NCBI RefSeq assembly: GCF_024498955.1
Contig: NZ_CP093311.1
Span: forward strand, 496,001 to 560,000
Reading direction: 5' to 3'
Source: Thermomonas paludicola
Lineage (GTDB): Bacteria; Pseudomonadota; Gammaproteobacteria; Xanthomonadales; Xanthomonadaceae
DNA length: 64,000 nucleotides
Shown here: one piece after another, positions 11,238-21,586 of the stretch
Position numbering within the stretch: position 1 is the first letter of the stretch
Layout of the letters: every line of letters begins with the position of its first letter
Notes under the pieces: generated by a model
What the model was told of the DNA's origin: nothing
The model's database searches: none
Seen by the model: the letters and a program-made list of their open reading frames with translations, nothing else
Position numbers and translations under genes: made by a program

Positions 11238-11780
11238 TCATCCCGCCGGGCTTCCATCCGGGTTGTGGTCGATCATCCACAGCCCGGCCCACAGCTTGAG
11301 GTCCAGTTCGTAGCCTTCGGCCTGCTTGCGCATCAACCACGCCGGCGCATCGCCGCGCGGCACCGTGTGGACGATGATGTTTTCGTCGTCGATGCCGCCA
11401 CCGTCGCCCACCCGCACCAGCTCGCGGGCGCGCACGAAGGCGATGCGTTCATTGCTCATCCCGGACGAGGTTGGGCCGGTCAGCAGGACTTCGACCTTGC
11501 CCGGCGCCCAGCCGGTCTCTTCGATCAATTCGCGGCGTGCGGCATCCAGCAGGGTGTCCTGCGCATGGTCGTCACCCACCAGGCCGGCCGGCATTTCGAT
11601 GGTGCGCGCGCCCAGCGGAACGCGAAACTGTTCGACGAACAGCACGTCGTCGTCCGGCGTCACCGCGATCACGATCACCGCCATGCCTTGCGCATGCGTG
11701 CGCTCACAGGACTCCCAATGGCCGATGCGCACCAGCCGCAGCCACTGGCCTTCGTACAGGGTCTGTTTGAGATTGCTCAT
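11238..11780 (-). CDS. NUDIX hydrolase, ADP-ribose pyrophosphatase type
   Basis: A 180-residue NUDIX protein resembling the NudF/ADP-ribose or NudE-like branch, which cleaves nucleoside diphosphate derivatives. The substrate barrel runs MAVIVIAVTPDDDVLFVEQF and the EMPAGLVG segment leads into the NUDIX helix ending ARRELIEETGW. The REUxEExGU core is intact, but the first conserved glutamate (GX5E) reads as aspartate. FVRARELVRVGDGGGIDDEN fits the acidic loop of ADP-sugar pyrophosphatases. No Shine-Dalgarno precedes the ATG at 11780; a -10 box sits 6 nt upstream, suggesting a leaderless mRNA. Exact substrate is open. Confidence 0.88.
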   Translation of the reverse strand: MSNLKQTLYEGQWLRLVRIGHWESCERTHAQGMAVIVIAVTPDDDVLFVEQFRVPLGARTIEMPAGLVGDDHAQDTLLDAARRELIEETGWAPGKVEVLLTGPTSSGMSNERIAFVRARELVRVGDGGGIDDENIIVHTVPRGDAPAWLMRKQAEGYELDLKLWAGLWMIDHNPDGSPAG

Positions 11781-11786
11781 GCGCCG

Positions 11787-11814
11787 ATGCTAGCGCAGAC
11801 GCGTGTCAGGACAA
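11787..11814 (-). promoter_or_regulatory. Predicted NUDIX-gene promoter, leaderless type
   Basis: On the minus strand TTGTCC (11814-11809), a 16-bp spacer and TAGCAT (11792-11787) end 6 nt before the ATG at 11780. The predicted start site coincides with the start codon and no ribosome-binding site is visible. Confidence 0.4.
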
Positions 11815-11867
11815 TCGGGGCAATGGCGCCAGCCGAGGGGGGCACGTTCGAGCGCGCCATGGCTGCG

Positions 11868-12764
11868 CTACAGGCCGGCCGCGTCGGTCAGCCGCTTGCG
11901 CGTCATCGGACCGAACTTCACCCAATCGGCCAGCGCGGCCAGTTCGTCGGCATCGCCCGCGCCGCGCTTGAAGTCGCCGTCGGGCAGCGGGGCATCCAGC
12001 GCAATCGTGGTCAGCTGCCGCCACAGGCGTGCCTGCTGGTGCTGCTCGCGCAGCTTGACCGCCAGCTGCGCCGCCCCGCGCAGGCGCAGGAACGGGACTT
12101 CGTCGATGCGCGCCAGCAGCGCGTCCAGCGTGCCGAAGTGGGCCAGCAGGATCGCAGCCGACTTCGGGCCGATCCCGCTCACGCCGGGAATGTTGTCCAC
12201 CGCATCGCCTGTCAACGCAAGGTAATCGGCAATCTGGTACGCGTGCACGCCGTGCCGCGCCTTCACGCCGGCCGTGCCCCAGCGCTGCGCCTTGGCGTAG
12301 TCGAACTGCTCGTCGGAACCGTGCAACAGCTGCGACAGGTCCTTGTCGGCGGACACGATCACGCTGCGGAAGCCGTTGCCGCGCGCGCGCCGGGCCGCGC
12401 TGCCGATCAGGTCGTCCGCCTCGTATTCCACATGCGCCAGCGTGACCAGGCCCAGCGCCTTGCACAGCGCCTTGCACCAGGCGAATTGCCGGCGCAGTTC
12501 CGGCGGCGCCGGGCCGCGATTGGCCTTGTAGTCCGGGTACAGCGCATTGCGAAAGCAGGAATCCAGCGCTTCGTCGAAGGCCACCGCGACGTGTTGCGGG
12601 CGCTCGCGCTCCAGCAGGTCCAGCAGGAAGCGGGCGAAGCCATGCACGGCATTGGTCGGCCAGCCATCGGCATCGTGGAATTCGTCCGGCATCGAATGCC
12701 AGGCGCGGAACACGTACAGCGAGGCGTCCACCAGATGCAGGGTTGGCATGGCAGTCGCGTTCAT
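11868..12764 (-). CDS. Stand-alone 5'-3' exonuclease / flap endonuclease
   Basis: A 298-residue nuclease homologous to the N-terminal domain of DNA polymerase I and to ExoIX (Xni). Visible metal-site and helical-arch features are HLVDASLYVFRAW, VAFDEALDSCFRN, YPDYKANRGPAPPELRRQ, VEYEADDLIGSAARRA and VSADKDLSQLL. The DNA-binding helix-hairpin-helix-type region is DAVDNIPGVSGIGPKSAAILL. It lacks the polymerase part, so it is a separate gene and not polA. Its start overlaps the stop of the upstream nitroreductase by 4 nt; MNATAMP gives two candidate starts (12764 or 12749). Likely role: Okazaki fragment or repair flap processing. Confidence 0.9.
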   Translation of the reverse strand: MNATAMPTLHLVDASLYVFRAWHSMPDEFHDADGWPTNAVHGFARFLLDLLERERPQHVAVAFDEALDSCFRNALYPDYKANRGPAPPELRRQFAWCKALCKALGLVTLAHVEYEADDLIGSAARRARGNGFRSVIVSADKDLSQLLHGSDEQFDYAKAQRWGTAGVKARHGVHAYQIADYLALTGDAVDNIPGVSGIGPKSAAILLAHFGTLDALLARIDEVPFLRLRGAAQLAVKLREQHQQARLWRQLTTIALDAPLPDGDFKRGAGDADELAALADWVKFGPMTRKRLTDAAGL

Positions 12765-13339
12765 GCGGGAGCCCAGTCGGAGAGCAGCGCAGCTGCGTCC
12801 GGGCGCTCGCGTTCCGGCACGGCCACCTGTGCGGTGCCGATGGCAATCGTGCCCACCAGTTGTTCCCCAGCGGAAAAGCCCAGCGTGTGTTCGAGGAACG
12901 GGCGGTCATAGGCCAGCCAGCCGGTCAGCCACTGCGCGCCGAAGCCCTCGGCCTGCGCCGCCAGCAGCAGTTGGAAGCAGACGCAGCAAGCACTGGAGAA
13001 ACGTTCCGAGGCGGGGATTTTTTCATCCGGGCCGGTGCTGGCAATCACCGCGATGGTCAGGGGTGGCTGCAGGAAACGCTTGCGCAACTTCTCCGTCACC
13101 GCATCGCCTGCATCCGGGGTGTGTTCGTGCAGGCGCGCAGCGGCGGCGTCGGCCAGCGCGCTCCGGGCCTGTCCGGCAATGCGCAGGAATCGGAACGGAA
13201 CCCGCTTGCCGTGGTCGGGCACGCGCGCCGCAACCTGCAGCATGCGCAGCAGCCCGGCGGCATCCGGCCCGGGCGCCGCCAGTTGCAGGGTGGGGGTGGA
13301 GCGGCGGGCAACAAGCGCATCGAGGGTCAACATCAGCAT
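12761..13339 (-). CDS. Nitroreductase-family protein (YdjA-like)
   Basis: A 192-residue FMN-binding nitroreductase superfamily member. The family begins with LDALVARRSTPTLQLAAPGP and the FMN-phosphate region VAARVPDHGKRVPFRFLRI, as in YdjA. Later motifs are FSSACCVCFQLLLAAQAEGF and GAQWLTGWLAYDRPF, with VGTIAIGTA near the end. Such proteins reduce nitro or quinone compounds with NAD(P)H as dimers; the natural substrate is unknown. Its stop overlaps the exonuclease start (12761-12764), so the pair is co-translated. It is divergent from pntA1 with a 68-bp gap. Confidence 0.88.
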   Translation of the reverse strand: MLMLTLDALVARRSTPTLQLAAPGPDAAGLLRMLQVAARVPDHGKRVPFRFLRIAGQARSALADAAAARLHEHTPDAGDAVTEKLRKRFLQPPLTIAVIASTGPDEKIPASERFSSACCVCFQLLLAAQAEGFGAQWLTGWLAYDRPFLEHTLGFSAGEQLVGTIAIGTAQVAVPERERPDAAALLSDWAPA

Positions 13340-13407
13340 TCGTCATTGCAGGAAAGCGCCATGGTAGCGGTAGGATGCGGGCAACGAATCGACACGGGGA
13401 ACGGGCG

Positions 13408-14502
13408 ATGGCGGTGATCGTGGGAGTTGCGCGCGAGACGGCAGCGGGGGAACGCCGGGTGGCGTTGACGCCGGAAACCTGCAGGAAGCTGACGGCAGCG
13501 GGGGCCTCGGTGCGCGTGCAGCCTGGCATCGGCAACGGGGCGTTTTTCGCCGATGCGGCGTATGTCGAAGCCGGCGCGCAGCTTGCCGAAGACGCCACCG
13601 CGGCCGCCGATCTTGTGCTGTGCGTGCAGCCGCCGGCCAGCGCGGCAATCGCCGACCTGAAGCCCGGCACGGTACTCGTGGGCAGCCTGCAGCCGCAGTC
13701 GGACGCGGCGCGCGGCGCGGCGATCCAGGCCGCGGGCATCGTCGCGTTCCCGCTGGAGCGCCTGCCGCGCACCACCCGCGCGCAGGCCATGGACGTGCTC
13801 AGCTCGCAGGCGGGCATGGCCGGCTACAAGGCGGTGCTGATCGCCGCCCAGCTGGCGCCGCGCTTCTTCCCCATGCTGACCACGGCGGCCGGCACCATCC
13901 GGCCATCGAAGGTGCTGATCGTCGGCGCCGGCGTGGCCGGGCTGCAGGCAATCGCCACTGCCAAACGATTGGGTGCCGCGGTGGAAGGCTTCGACGTGCG
14001 CCCGGAAACCCGCGAGCAGATCGAGTCACTTGGCGGCAAGTTCCTGGATCTGGGCGTGTCTGCGGCGGGCGAGGGCGGCTACGCCCGCGCGCTGACCGAC
14101 GAAGAGCGCGCCGAGCAGCAGCGCCGGCTGGCCGAGCACCTGAAGAACATCGATGTCATCGTGTGCACTGCAGCGGTGCCGGGCCGGCCCGCGCCGAAGA
14201 TCATCTCGGCGGCGATGGTGGCGGGCATGAAGCCGGGCAGCGTGATCGTCGATCTGGCTGCCGAGACCGGCGGCAATTGCGAACTCACCCAGCCGGGCGA
14301 AAACATCGAGGCGGCTGGCGTCATCGTGTCCGGGCCGCTCAACCTGGCGTCGATGGGCGCCCAGCACGCCAGTGAAATGTACGCACGCAACGTCTTCAAC
14401 TTCGTCAGCCTGTTGCTCAAGGACGGTGCGCTGGCGTTCGACTGGAACGATGAGCTGCTGGCGAAGACGGTATGGCCGGAACGGGCTGCTCCGGCCACCT
14501 GA
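13408..14502 (+). CDS. pntAA: NAD(P) transhydrogenase subunit alpha, part 1 (NAD-binding)
   Basis: Domain I of the proton-translocating transhydrogenase, which binds NAD(H) and exchanges hydride with NADP(H) in PntB. The 364-residue soluble protein starts MAVIVGVARETAAGERRVAL, followed by DVLSSQAGMAGYKAVLIAA, the Rossmann motif VLIVGAGVAGLQAIATAKRL and the AETGGNCELT segment. It corresponds to the N-terminal part of E. coli PntA only; the membrane part is the separate gene at 16035. The ATG at 13408 has GGGGAACGGG upstream. A 1.5-kb inverted sigma-factor cluster separates it from its partner genes, and its stop touches the stop of DUF3106. Confidence 0.95.
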   Translation: MAVIVGVARETAAGERRVALTPETCRKLTAAGASVRVQPGIGNGAFFADAAYVEAGAQLAEDATAAADLVLCVQPPASAAIADLKPGTVLVGSLQPQSDAARGAAIQAAGIVAFPLERLPRTTRAQAMDVLSSQAGMAGYKAVLIAAQLAPRFFPMLTTAAGTIRPSKVLIVGAGVAGLQAIATAKRLGAAVEGFDVRPETREQIESLGGKFLDLGVSAAGEGGYARALTDEERAEQQRRLAEHLKNIDVIVCTAAVPGRPAPKIISAAMVAGMKPGSVIVDLAAETGGNCELTQPGENIEAAGVIVSGPLNLASMGAQHASEMYARNVFNFVSLLLKDGALAFDWNDELLAKTVWPERAAPAT

Positions 14503-14940
14503 TCAATGGTCTTCCCGGCGCTCCGGCGCCGGATGTGCCTTCACCCAGTCAGCGCGCTGCGATGCGCTCATTTGTCGCCAATTGGCCATGAAGGCGGCGC
14601 GCGCGTCCTTGTCCATGCCGTGGACGGCATGGAACACGGCGCGTGCTTCATCGCGCTGCGCCGGCGACATTTCTTCCCAGCGTTGCATGCCGTGGCGCGC
14701 GCGCTCGCGCTGCGGCTGCGGCATCGACTGCCAGCGCTTGGCGAATTCCATGAACTGCAGCCGTCGATCGGGCTCGCGGTTCCAGCGGTCGCGCACCGGC
14801 GCGATCAACAGCTCGCGCTGGGCCGGGCTGAGCTGCTCCCAGGCGGGGAGCGGGTCGGGCTTGGCGTCTTGCGCCGATGCGGCGAAAGGCGCCAGTGCCA
14901 GGGCGGCAAGCAGGAGCAGGGACGGGGTCGGGCTTGGCAT
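14503..14940 (-). CDS. DUF3106-type exported protein
   Basis: A 145-residue protein with a cleavable signal peptide (about residues 1-23, ending AASAQDA) and a mature domain of tryptophan-rich repeats of the form W..LSPAQRELL, W..MPQPQRERA, W..MSPAQRDEA and W..MSASQRADW, as in DUF3106. It is probably periplasmic. Four nearly periodic repeats suggest a helical bundle similar to zinc-resistance/CpxP-like envelope sensors, but this is inference. It follows the membrane protein at 14944 by 3 nt and is the last gene of the sigma-factor cluster. Function unknown; a sensor or modulator of the sigma system is plausible. Confidence 0.75.
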   Translation of the reverse strand: MPSPTPSLLLLAALALAPFAASAQDAKPDPLPAWEQLSPAQRELLIAPVRDRWNREPDRRLQFMEFAKRWQSMPQPQRERARHGMQRWEEMSPAQRDEARAVFHAVHGMDKDARAAFMANWRQMSASQRADWVKAHPAPERREDH

Positions 14941-14943
14941 GGG

Positions 14944-15312
14944 TCACTCCATCGCCAGCTGGCGAACGTCGGACGATCCCAGCCAAGCGTAAAAATCGGG
15001 GTCTTCCTCCAGCAGCACGCTGCTGGGGGCAGTGGGAGGCGTTGCGGCCGGCTGCGCTGCGATTGCAACAGCGGGCGCCAGCGCCGTGGGTGCTGGCTGC
15101 GGATACAGGCGCAGGCCGATGGCCAAGGCGCACAGCGTGGCAAAGCCGGCGGCGGCATAGCGCAGACCGTACCCGCGTCGCGCTGTCGTGCCGCGCAGGG
15201 CGGCAGTCCGGCGTTGCGCCAGCTGCGCCCGCACCTGCGGCGAAATGCCCGCCAACGCCGCCTGGTGGTGGGCGCGCAGTGCGGCGTCGAATGCGTGGGA
15301 CTGGGTGCTCAT
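14944..15312 (-). CDS. Single-pass membrane protein, candidate anti-sigma factor
   Basis: A 122-residue protein with one predicted transmembrane helix around YAAAGFATLCALAIGLRLY, a short basic cytoplasmic N-terminus (about 50 residues) and a proline/alanine-rich periplasmic tail. MSTQSHAF is chosen as the start because its ATG overlaps the sigma-factor stop (15309-15312). No zinc-binding anti-sigma motif (HxxxCxxC) is visible. Position directly after a sigma factor and the one-helix topology suggest an anti-sigma role, but sequence alone does not prove it. Confidence 0.65.
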   Translation of the reverse strand: MSTQSHAFDAALRAHHQAALAGISPQVRAQLAQRRTAALRGTTARRGYGLRYAAAGFATLCALAIGLRLYPQPAPTALAPAVAIAAQPAATPPTAPSSVLLEEDPDFYAWLGSSDVRQLAME

Positions 15313-15866
15313 CGAAATTCCTCCAACTGTTTCTGCAGCGCATCGCGGGCGCGCGACAAATGCGTCTTCACCGATCCTTCGCTGCAACCCATCACGCGCG
15401 CGGTGTCGGCGACATCGAGTTCTTCCAGGACGCGCAGAGTGAATGCTTCGCGCTGGCGCGTCGGCAGCGCGCGCAAGGCGGCGCTGATGCGGGCCCAGGC
15501 TTCGCGACCGTCGTGGTTGCGCGAGGGGTCCGGACCTTCGTCGACCCAGTCCAGCGGTTCGCCATCACGGCCGGTGCTGCCCGGCACCAGCCAGCGCAAG
15601 CGGAACAGCCCGCGCCGCTGCATGTCGGTCATGCGATTGCGCAGGATGCTCCAGAACAGCGGGCCCCATTCCGACGCCGGGTGGTTGCGATAGGCCAGCA
15701 TCTTCATCATGGCGTCCTGCACCGCGTCCAGTGCGTCATCGCGCTGGCGCAGGGTCATTTCCGCAAAACGGAACGCGCGCGCATCGATGCCGCGCAGGAA
15801 TTCGTCCAGCGTGGCCGGCGGGGCAGGCGTGCCGTCAGGAACGGCCGGATCGGGCTCGATGCTCAC
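15309..15866 (-). CDS. ECF-type RNA polymerase sigma factor
   Basis: A 185-residue sigma-70 family protein of the extracytoplasmic-function type. Region 2 spans FAEMTLRQRDDALDAVQDAM with FWSILRNRMTDMQRR; region 4 is LPTRQREAFTLRVLEELDVA followed by the helix-turn-helix VMGCSEGSVKTHLSRARDAL. Region 3 is absent, as usual. The GTG at 15866 gives a conserved-looking start; an in-frame ATG at 15899 would add 11 residues and cannot be excluded, since neither has a clear Shine-Dalgarno. The stop overlaps the start of the membrane protein. The three-gene cluster lies inverted inside the pnt operon. Confidence 0.85.
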   Translation of the reverse strand: MSIEPDPAVPDGTPAPPATLDEFLRGIDARAFRFAEMTLRQRDDALDAVQDAMMKMLAYRNHPASEWGPLFWSILRNRMTDMQRRGLFRLRWLVPGSTGRDGEPLDWVDEGPDPSRNHDGREAWARISAALRALPTRQREAFTLRVLEELDVADTARVMGCSEGSVKTHLSRARDALQKQLEEFR

Positions 15867-16034
15867 GGGCCCAAGCTTAGCGGGGGTCAGCAGCAGCATG
15901 GCAAGCGGCGGGGTCCTGGCCGACGCGGGATTGCGCCGGAATGTGGAGGAAACGCATGGCGACAGGATGGGTTGACATGGCGCGCCGGCGCAGGCCGTGT
16001 TTATGATGCAGGCAGACAACCCGGGAGGGGTATC

Positions 16035-16334
16035 GTGGGCGACGGCTTCGTGGCGCTGTACATCTTCATGCTGGCGGCAATTGCCGGCCACGTCATCATT
16101 TCGCGGGTGCCGGTGATCCTGCACACGCCGCTGATGTCGGGCAGCAACTTCATCCACGGCATCGTGCTGATCGGCGCCATGGTGGTGCTGGGCGAGGCGC
16201 AAACCCCGCTGGAGCAGGCGCTGGGGTTCGTCGCGGTGCTGCTGGGTGCGGGCAATGCCGCCGGCGGTTACGTGGTCACCGAGCGCATGCTGGACATGTT
16301 CAAGTCGTCGAAGAAGCCCGGGGGCGCGGCATGA
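16035..16334 (+). CDS. pntAB: NAD(P) transhydrogenase subunit alpha, part 2 (membrane domain)
   Basis: A 99-residue membrane protein equivalent to the C-terminal transmembrane part of E. coli PntA. Three hydrophobic segments are visible (VALYIFMLAAIAGHVIISR, FIHGIVLIGAMVVLG, ALGFVAVLLGAGNAAGGYVV), with the conserved VPVILHTPLMSGSNFIHG between the first two. The GTG at 16035 has GGGAGGGG 4 nt upstream. It overlaps pntB by ATGA. A -10-like TATGAT at 16002-16007 could give pntAB-pntB its own promoter, needed because pntAA is cut off by the inverted cluster. Confidence 0.93.
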   Translation: MGDGFVALYIFMLAAIAGHVIISRVPVILHTPLMSGSNFIHGIVLIGAMVVLGEAQTPLEQALGFVAVLLGAGNAAGGYVVTERMLDMFKSSKKPGGAA

Positions 16335-17767
16335 GCGCGATGTTGGTCAAACTGAGCTACTTCGTCGCGGCCACGTTGTTCTTGCTGGGTCTGCAGCGCA
16401 TGGCCAGCCCCAGGACCGCGCGCAGTGGCATCCAGTGGGCCGGCATCGGCATGCTGATCGCGACCGTCGCCACCTTCTTCCTGCCTGGCTTGCACAATAT
16501 TGGCCTGATGATCGCGGCCATCGTGATTGGCGTGGGCCTGAACTGGGTTTGGGGCAAGAAGGTCGCGATTACCAACATGCCGCAGATGGTGGCCCTGTTC
16601 AACGGCATGGGCGGCGGCAGTGCGGCGGCGATCGGCGCGGTGGAGCTGGTCAAGCTGGCCGGGCAGCCCGGGACACACCAGTTGGTCGGCGTCGCGATGA
16701 CGACCACCGACGGCGTGACCACGATGCAGTTCGACGTTGCCCTGCCGCTGGCGGTGATCGGTGCGCTGATTGGCGCGGTGTCGCTGACCGGTTCGGCGAT
16801 TGCCTGGGCCAAGCTCGATGGCCGCATGGACAAGCGCTATGTCTTCCCTGGCCAGCAATGGTTCAACGCCGCCGTGGCCGTGGCGGCCGTTGCCTGCGGG
16901 GGAATGGCGTTACTGACCCTGTCACTGCCGTGGATCGCTGCGTTCTTCGTGCTGGCGCTGCTGCTGGGCGTGTTGATGACGCTGCCGATCGGTGGCGCGG
17001 ACATGCCGGTGGTGATCTCGCTGTACAACGCATTCACCGGACTTGCCGTGGCATTCGAGGGCTATGTGCTGGGCAACGAGGCGTTGATCATCGCTGGCAC
17101 CATGGTGGGTGCGGCCGGCATGTTGTTGACGCGGCTGATGGCCAAGGCGATGAACCGCAGCATCAAGAACGTGTTGTTCTCCGATTTCGGCGGCAGCAGC
17201 GGGGAAATGCAGGCGATTGGCGGGTCGATGAAACCGATCGAGGCCGCCGACGTCGCCGCGATGATGGCCTACGCCGAGCGCGTGGTGATCGTGCCCGGCT
17301 ACGGCATGGCGGTGGCGCAGGCGCAGCACAAGATCTGGGAGCTGAGCCAGCGCCTGATCGAGCGCGGGGTCAAGGTGAAGTTCGCGATCCACCCGGTGGC
17401 CGGGCGCATGCCGGGCCACATGAACGTGCTGCTGGCCGAGGCCGGCGTGCCGTATGACCTGATCGCCGACATGGACGACATCAACCCCGAATTCGCCAAT
17501 ACCGACGTGTCGCTGGTGATCGGCGCCAACGACGTGGTCAACCCGGTGGCCAAGACCGACCCGGCCAGCCCGATCTACGGCATGCCGATCCTGGACGTGG
17601 TCAATTCGAAGAACACCATCGTCATCAAGCGCGGCAAGGGCACGGGCTTTGCGGGCATCGAGAACGCGCTGTTCTACGCCGACAACACCCGCATGCTGTA
17701 CGGCGACGGCGCCGAGATGGCCAGTGCGCTGGTCAGCGAGCTGAAGGCGCTCGACGGCGGCCACTGA
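16331..17767 (+). CDS. pntB: NAD(P) transhydrogenase subunit beta
   Basis: PntB carries the other half of the proton channel and the NADP(H)-binding domain III. The 478-residue product has roughly eight to nine N-terminal helices (for example WAGIGMLIATVATFFLPGL and MVALFNGMGGGSAAAIGAVE) and the domain III signature VIVPGYGMAVAQAQHKIWEL, HPVAGRMPGHMNVLLAEAG and VVNSKNTIVIKRG. It overlaps pntAB by 4 nt at its start. Its last 35 bp overlap the 3' end of the convergent membrane-protein gene. The enzyme makes NADPH from NADH at the expense of the proton gradient. Confidence 0.97.
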   Translation: MSAMLVKLSYFVAATLFLLGLQRMASPRTARSGIQWAGIGMLIATVATFFLPGLHNIGLMIAAIVIGVGLNWVWGKKVAITNMPQMVALFNGMGGGSAAAIGAVELVKLAGQPGTHQLVGVAMTTTDGVTTMQFDVALPLAVIGALIGAVSLTGSAIAWAKLDGRMDKRYVFPGQQWFNAAVAVAAVACGGMALLTLSLPWIAAFFVLALLLGVLMTLPIGGADMPVVISLYNAFTGLAVAFEGYVLGNEALIIAGTMVGAAGMLLTRLMAKAMNRSIKNVLFSDFGGSSGEMQAIGGSMKPIEAADVAAMMAYAERVVIVPGYGMAVAQAQHKIWELSQRLIERGVKVKFAIHPVAGRMPGHMNVLLAEAGVPYDLIADMDDINPEFANTDVSLVIGANDVVNPVAKTDPASPIYGMPILDVVNSKNTIVIKRGKGTGFAGIENALFYADNTRMLYGDGAEMASALVSELKALDGGH

Positions 17768-18176
17768 GGCCCGCCCACAGCGCCAGCAGCAGGCCGGCGC
17801 CAAACAGCACCAGGTCAATGCGGGTGACGGCCAGGCCCAGCAGCAGCCAGACGTAGGCTGGGCCGATTTTCAGCGCCGATTCCCACGGGCGCATGCCGAA
17901 GCTCTGGCCGATCTGGCCGGCGGCAATCAGCACGTTGGCCGCCGCCACCACGGCGCCGGTTGCCAGCGTGGCCCATGCTGCGCGCGACATGCCTCTTGGC
18001 CAGTCGGCCAGGCGCAGCAGCAGCACCATGTCCACGGCGGCCAGCGGGGCGAGCCAGGCGCATTGGCGGTCCAGCGCCAGTGCCAGCAGCATCCACGCCG
18101 CGGCAAAGCCGATGGCGCCAAGCGCCAACAGCGGCAGTGCGTACCAGCGGGGGTGGGAAGTGTCTGGAGCGGGCAT
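17733..18176 (-). CDS. Small polytopic membrane protein, unknown function
   Basis: A 147-residue hydrophobic protein with four probable transmembrane helices (WYALPLLALGAIGFAAAWML, CAWLAPLAAVDMVLLLRLA, AWATLATGAVVAAANVLIAA, YVWLLLGLAVTRIDLVLFGA). I do not recognise a family. The start MPAPDTSHPRW has no obvious competing ATG. Its 3' end overlaps pntB by 35 bp in convergent orientation, so antisense pairing of the two mRNAs is possible. It is divergent from sufT. Coding status rests on the sustained hydrophobic pattern and Xanthomonad-like codon use. Confidence 0.65.
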   Translation of the reverse strand: MPAPDTSHPRWYALPLLALGAIGFAAAWMLLALALDRQCAWLAPLAAVDMVLLLRLADWPRGMSRAAWATLATGAVVAAANVLIAAGQIGQSFGMRPWESALKIGPAYVWLLLGLAVTRIDLVLFGAGLLLALWAGLSGRRRAPSAR

Positions 18177-18226
18177 GCGTCGGGCTGACAGAGGTCAAGC
18201 GGTGGGCGATGATCCCATTGCAGCGG

Positions 18227-18255
18227 CTGACCGGCAACGTGATTGGGACTAGAAT
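18227..18255 (+). promoter_or_regulatory. Predicted sufT promoter
   Basis: CTGACC (18227-18232), a 17-bp spacer and TAGAAT (18250-18255, five of six matches to TATAAT). Transcription would begin about 22 nt before the sufT ATG at 18285. Confidence 0.45.
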
Positions 18256-18284
18256 GGTACGGATTCAGCAAGGCGCACCATTCC

Positions 18285-18836
18285 ATGTACTCACGCAGCA
18301 GCGAACCCGTCCGTTTCGAGCGCGATTGCGCCGCCGTCCTCGTCCCGCAGGGCGATGAAGTCACCTTGCCCGTCGGCACCGTGGGTTACATCACGCAAGC
18401 ATTGGGTGGCAGCTGGACGGTGTTCGTGGAAGGCAATCTGATGCGCATCGCCGGCGAAGATGGCGACGCCATCGGCAAGCAGCCTGCGGAGCCGCTGGAA
18501 TTGCCGGAGGGCGCGACCGACGAGGATGTGGAGCGCGTGGTCTGGGATCAGCTGCGCACCTGCTTTGATCCTGAAATCCCGGTCAACATCGTGGATCTTG
18601 GCTTGGTCTATGTCGCCGAGCTGTATCCGCCGGAAGCCGGCGGGCGCGGGGTCAGGGTGCGAATGACGCTCACGGCGCCGGGCTGCGGCATGGGTGAGAT
18701 CCTGATCGACGACGTGCGCAGCAAGCTGGAGAAAATCCCGACCGTGCAGGACACCGACATCGAGCTGGTGTTCGATCCGCCGTGGAACCAGGGAATGATG
18801 TCCGACGTGGCGCGTCTGGAAACCGGGATGTTCTGA
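18285..18836 (+). CDS. sufT: Putative Fe-S cluster assembly protein SufT (MIP18/DUF59 family)
   Basis: A 183-residue protein of the SufT type. An N-terminal region (RFERDCAAVLVPQGDEVTLP, then VGYITQALGGSWTVFVEGN) precedes a DUF59/MIP18 domain with DQLRTCFDPEIPVNIVDLGL, the conserved cysteine motif LTAPGCGMGE and FDPPWNQGMMSDVARLETGM. SufT proteins assist maturation of Fe-S enzymes. The ATG at 18285 is used because the domain begins there; an upstream in-frame start would fall on the predicted -10. Here it stands alone, without other suf genes nearby. A 7-bp hairpin (18845-18867) lies just past the stop but has no U-run. Confidence 0.9.
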   Translation: MYSRSSEPVRFERDCAAVLVPQGDEVTLPVGTVGYITQALGGSWTVFVEGNLMRIAGEDGDAIGKQPAEPLELPEGATDEDVERVVWDQLRTCFDPEIPVNIVDLGLVYVAELYPPEAGGRGVRVRMTLTAPGCGMGEILIDDVRSKLEKIPTVQDTDIELVFDPPWNQGMMSDVARLETGMF

Positions 18837-21471
<2,635 letters not shown>

Positions 21472-21506
21472 TCGGTTTCCAAAAACCAGTGGTGTTGAAA
21501 CTGGAA

Positions 21507-21531
21507 CCCCGGCTTCGGCCGGGGTTTTTTT
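21507..21531 (+). terminator. Rho-independent terminator of the M4 protease
   Basis: Perfect 7-bp GC stem (CCCCGGC at 21507-21513 and GCCGGGG at 21518-21524) with a TTCG loop, followed by seven T residues (21525-21531), 36 bp past the stop codon. Confidence 0.93.
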
Positions 21532-21586
21532 GTCCGGGAATTGTCGTCGCGCGAATGCCGGCCCGGTGTGCGAGGCCCTGGCTTGC

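Noticed and set aside
12547..13407. Upstream extension of pntAA through the nitroreductase region
   Set aside because: The frame is open but overlaps two genes on the opposite strand; the conserved protein begins at MAVIVGVARE with a good Shine-Dalgarno at 13408.
15972..16007. TTGACA (15972) and TATGAT (16002) as a pntAB promoter
   Set aside because: The spacing is 24 bp, too long for sigma-70. The TATGAT may still act with another -35, but the pair as such is not supported.
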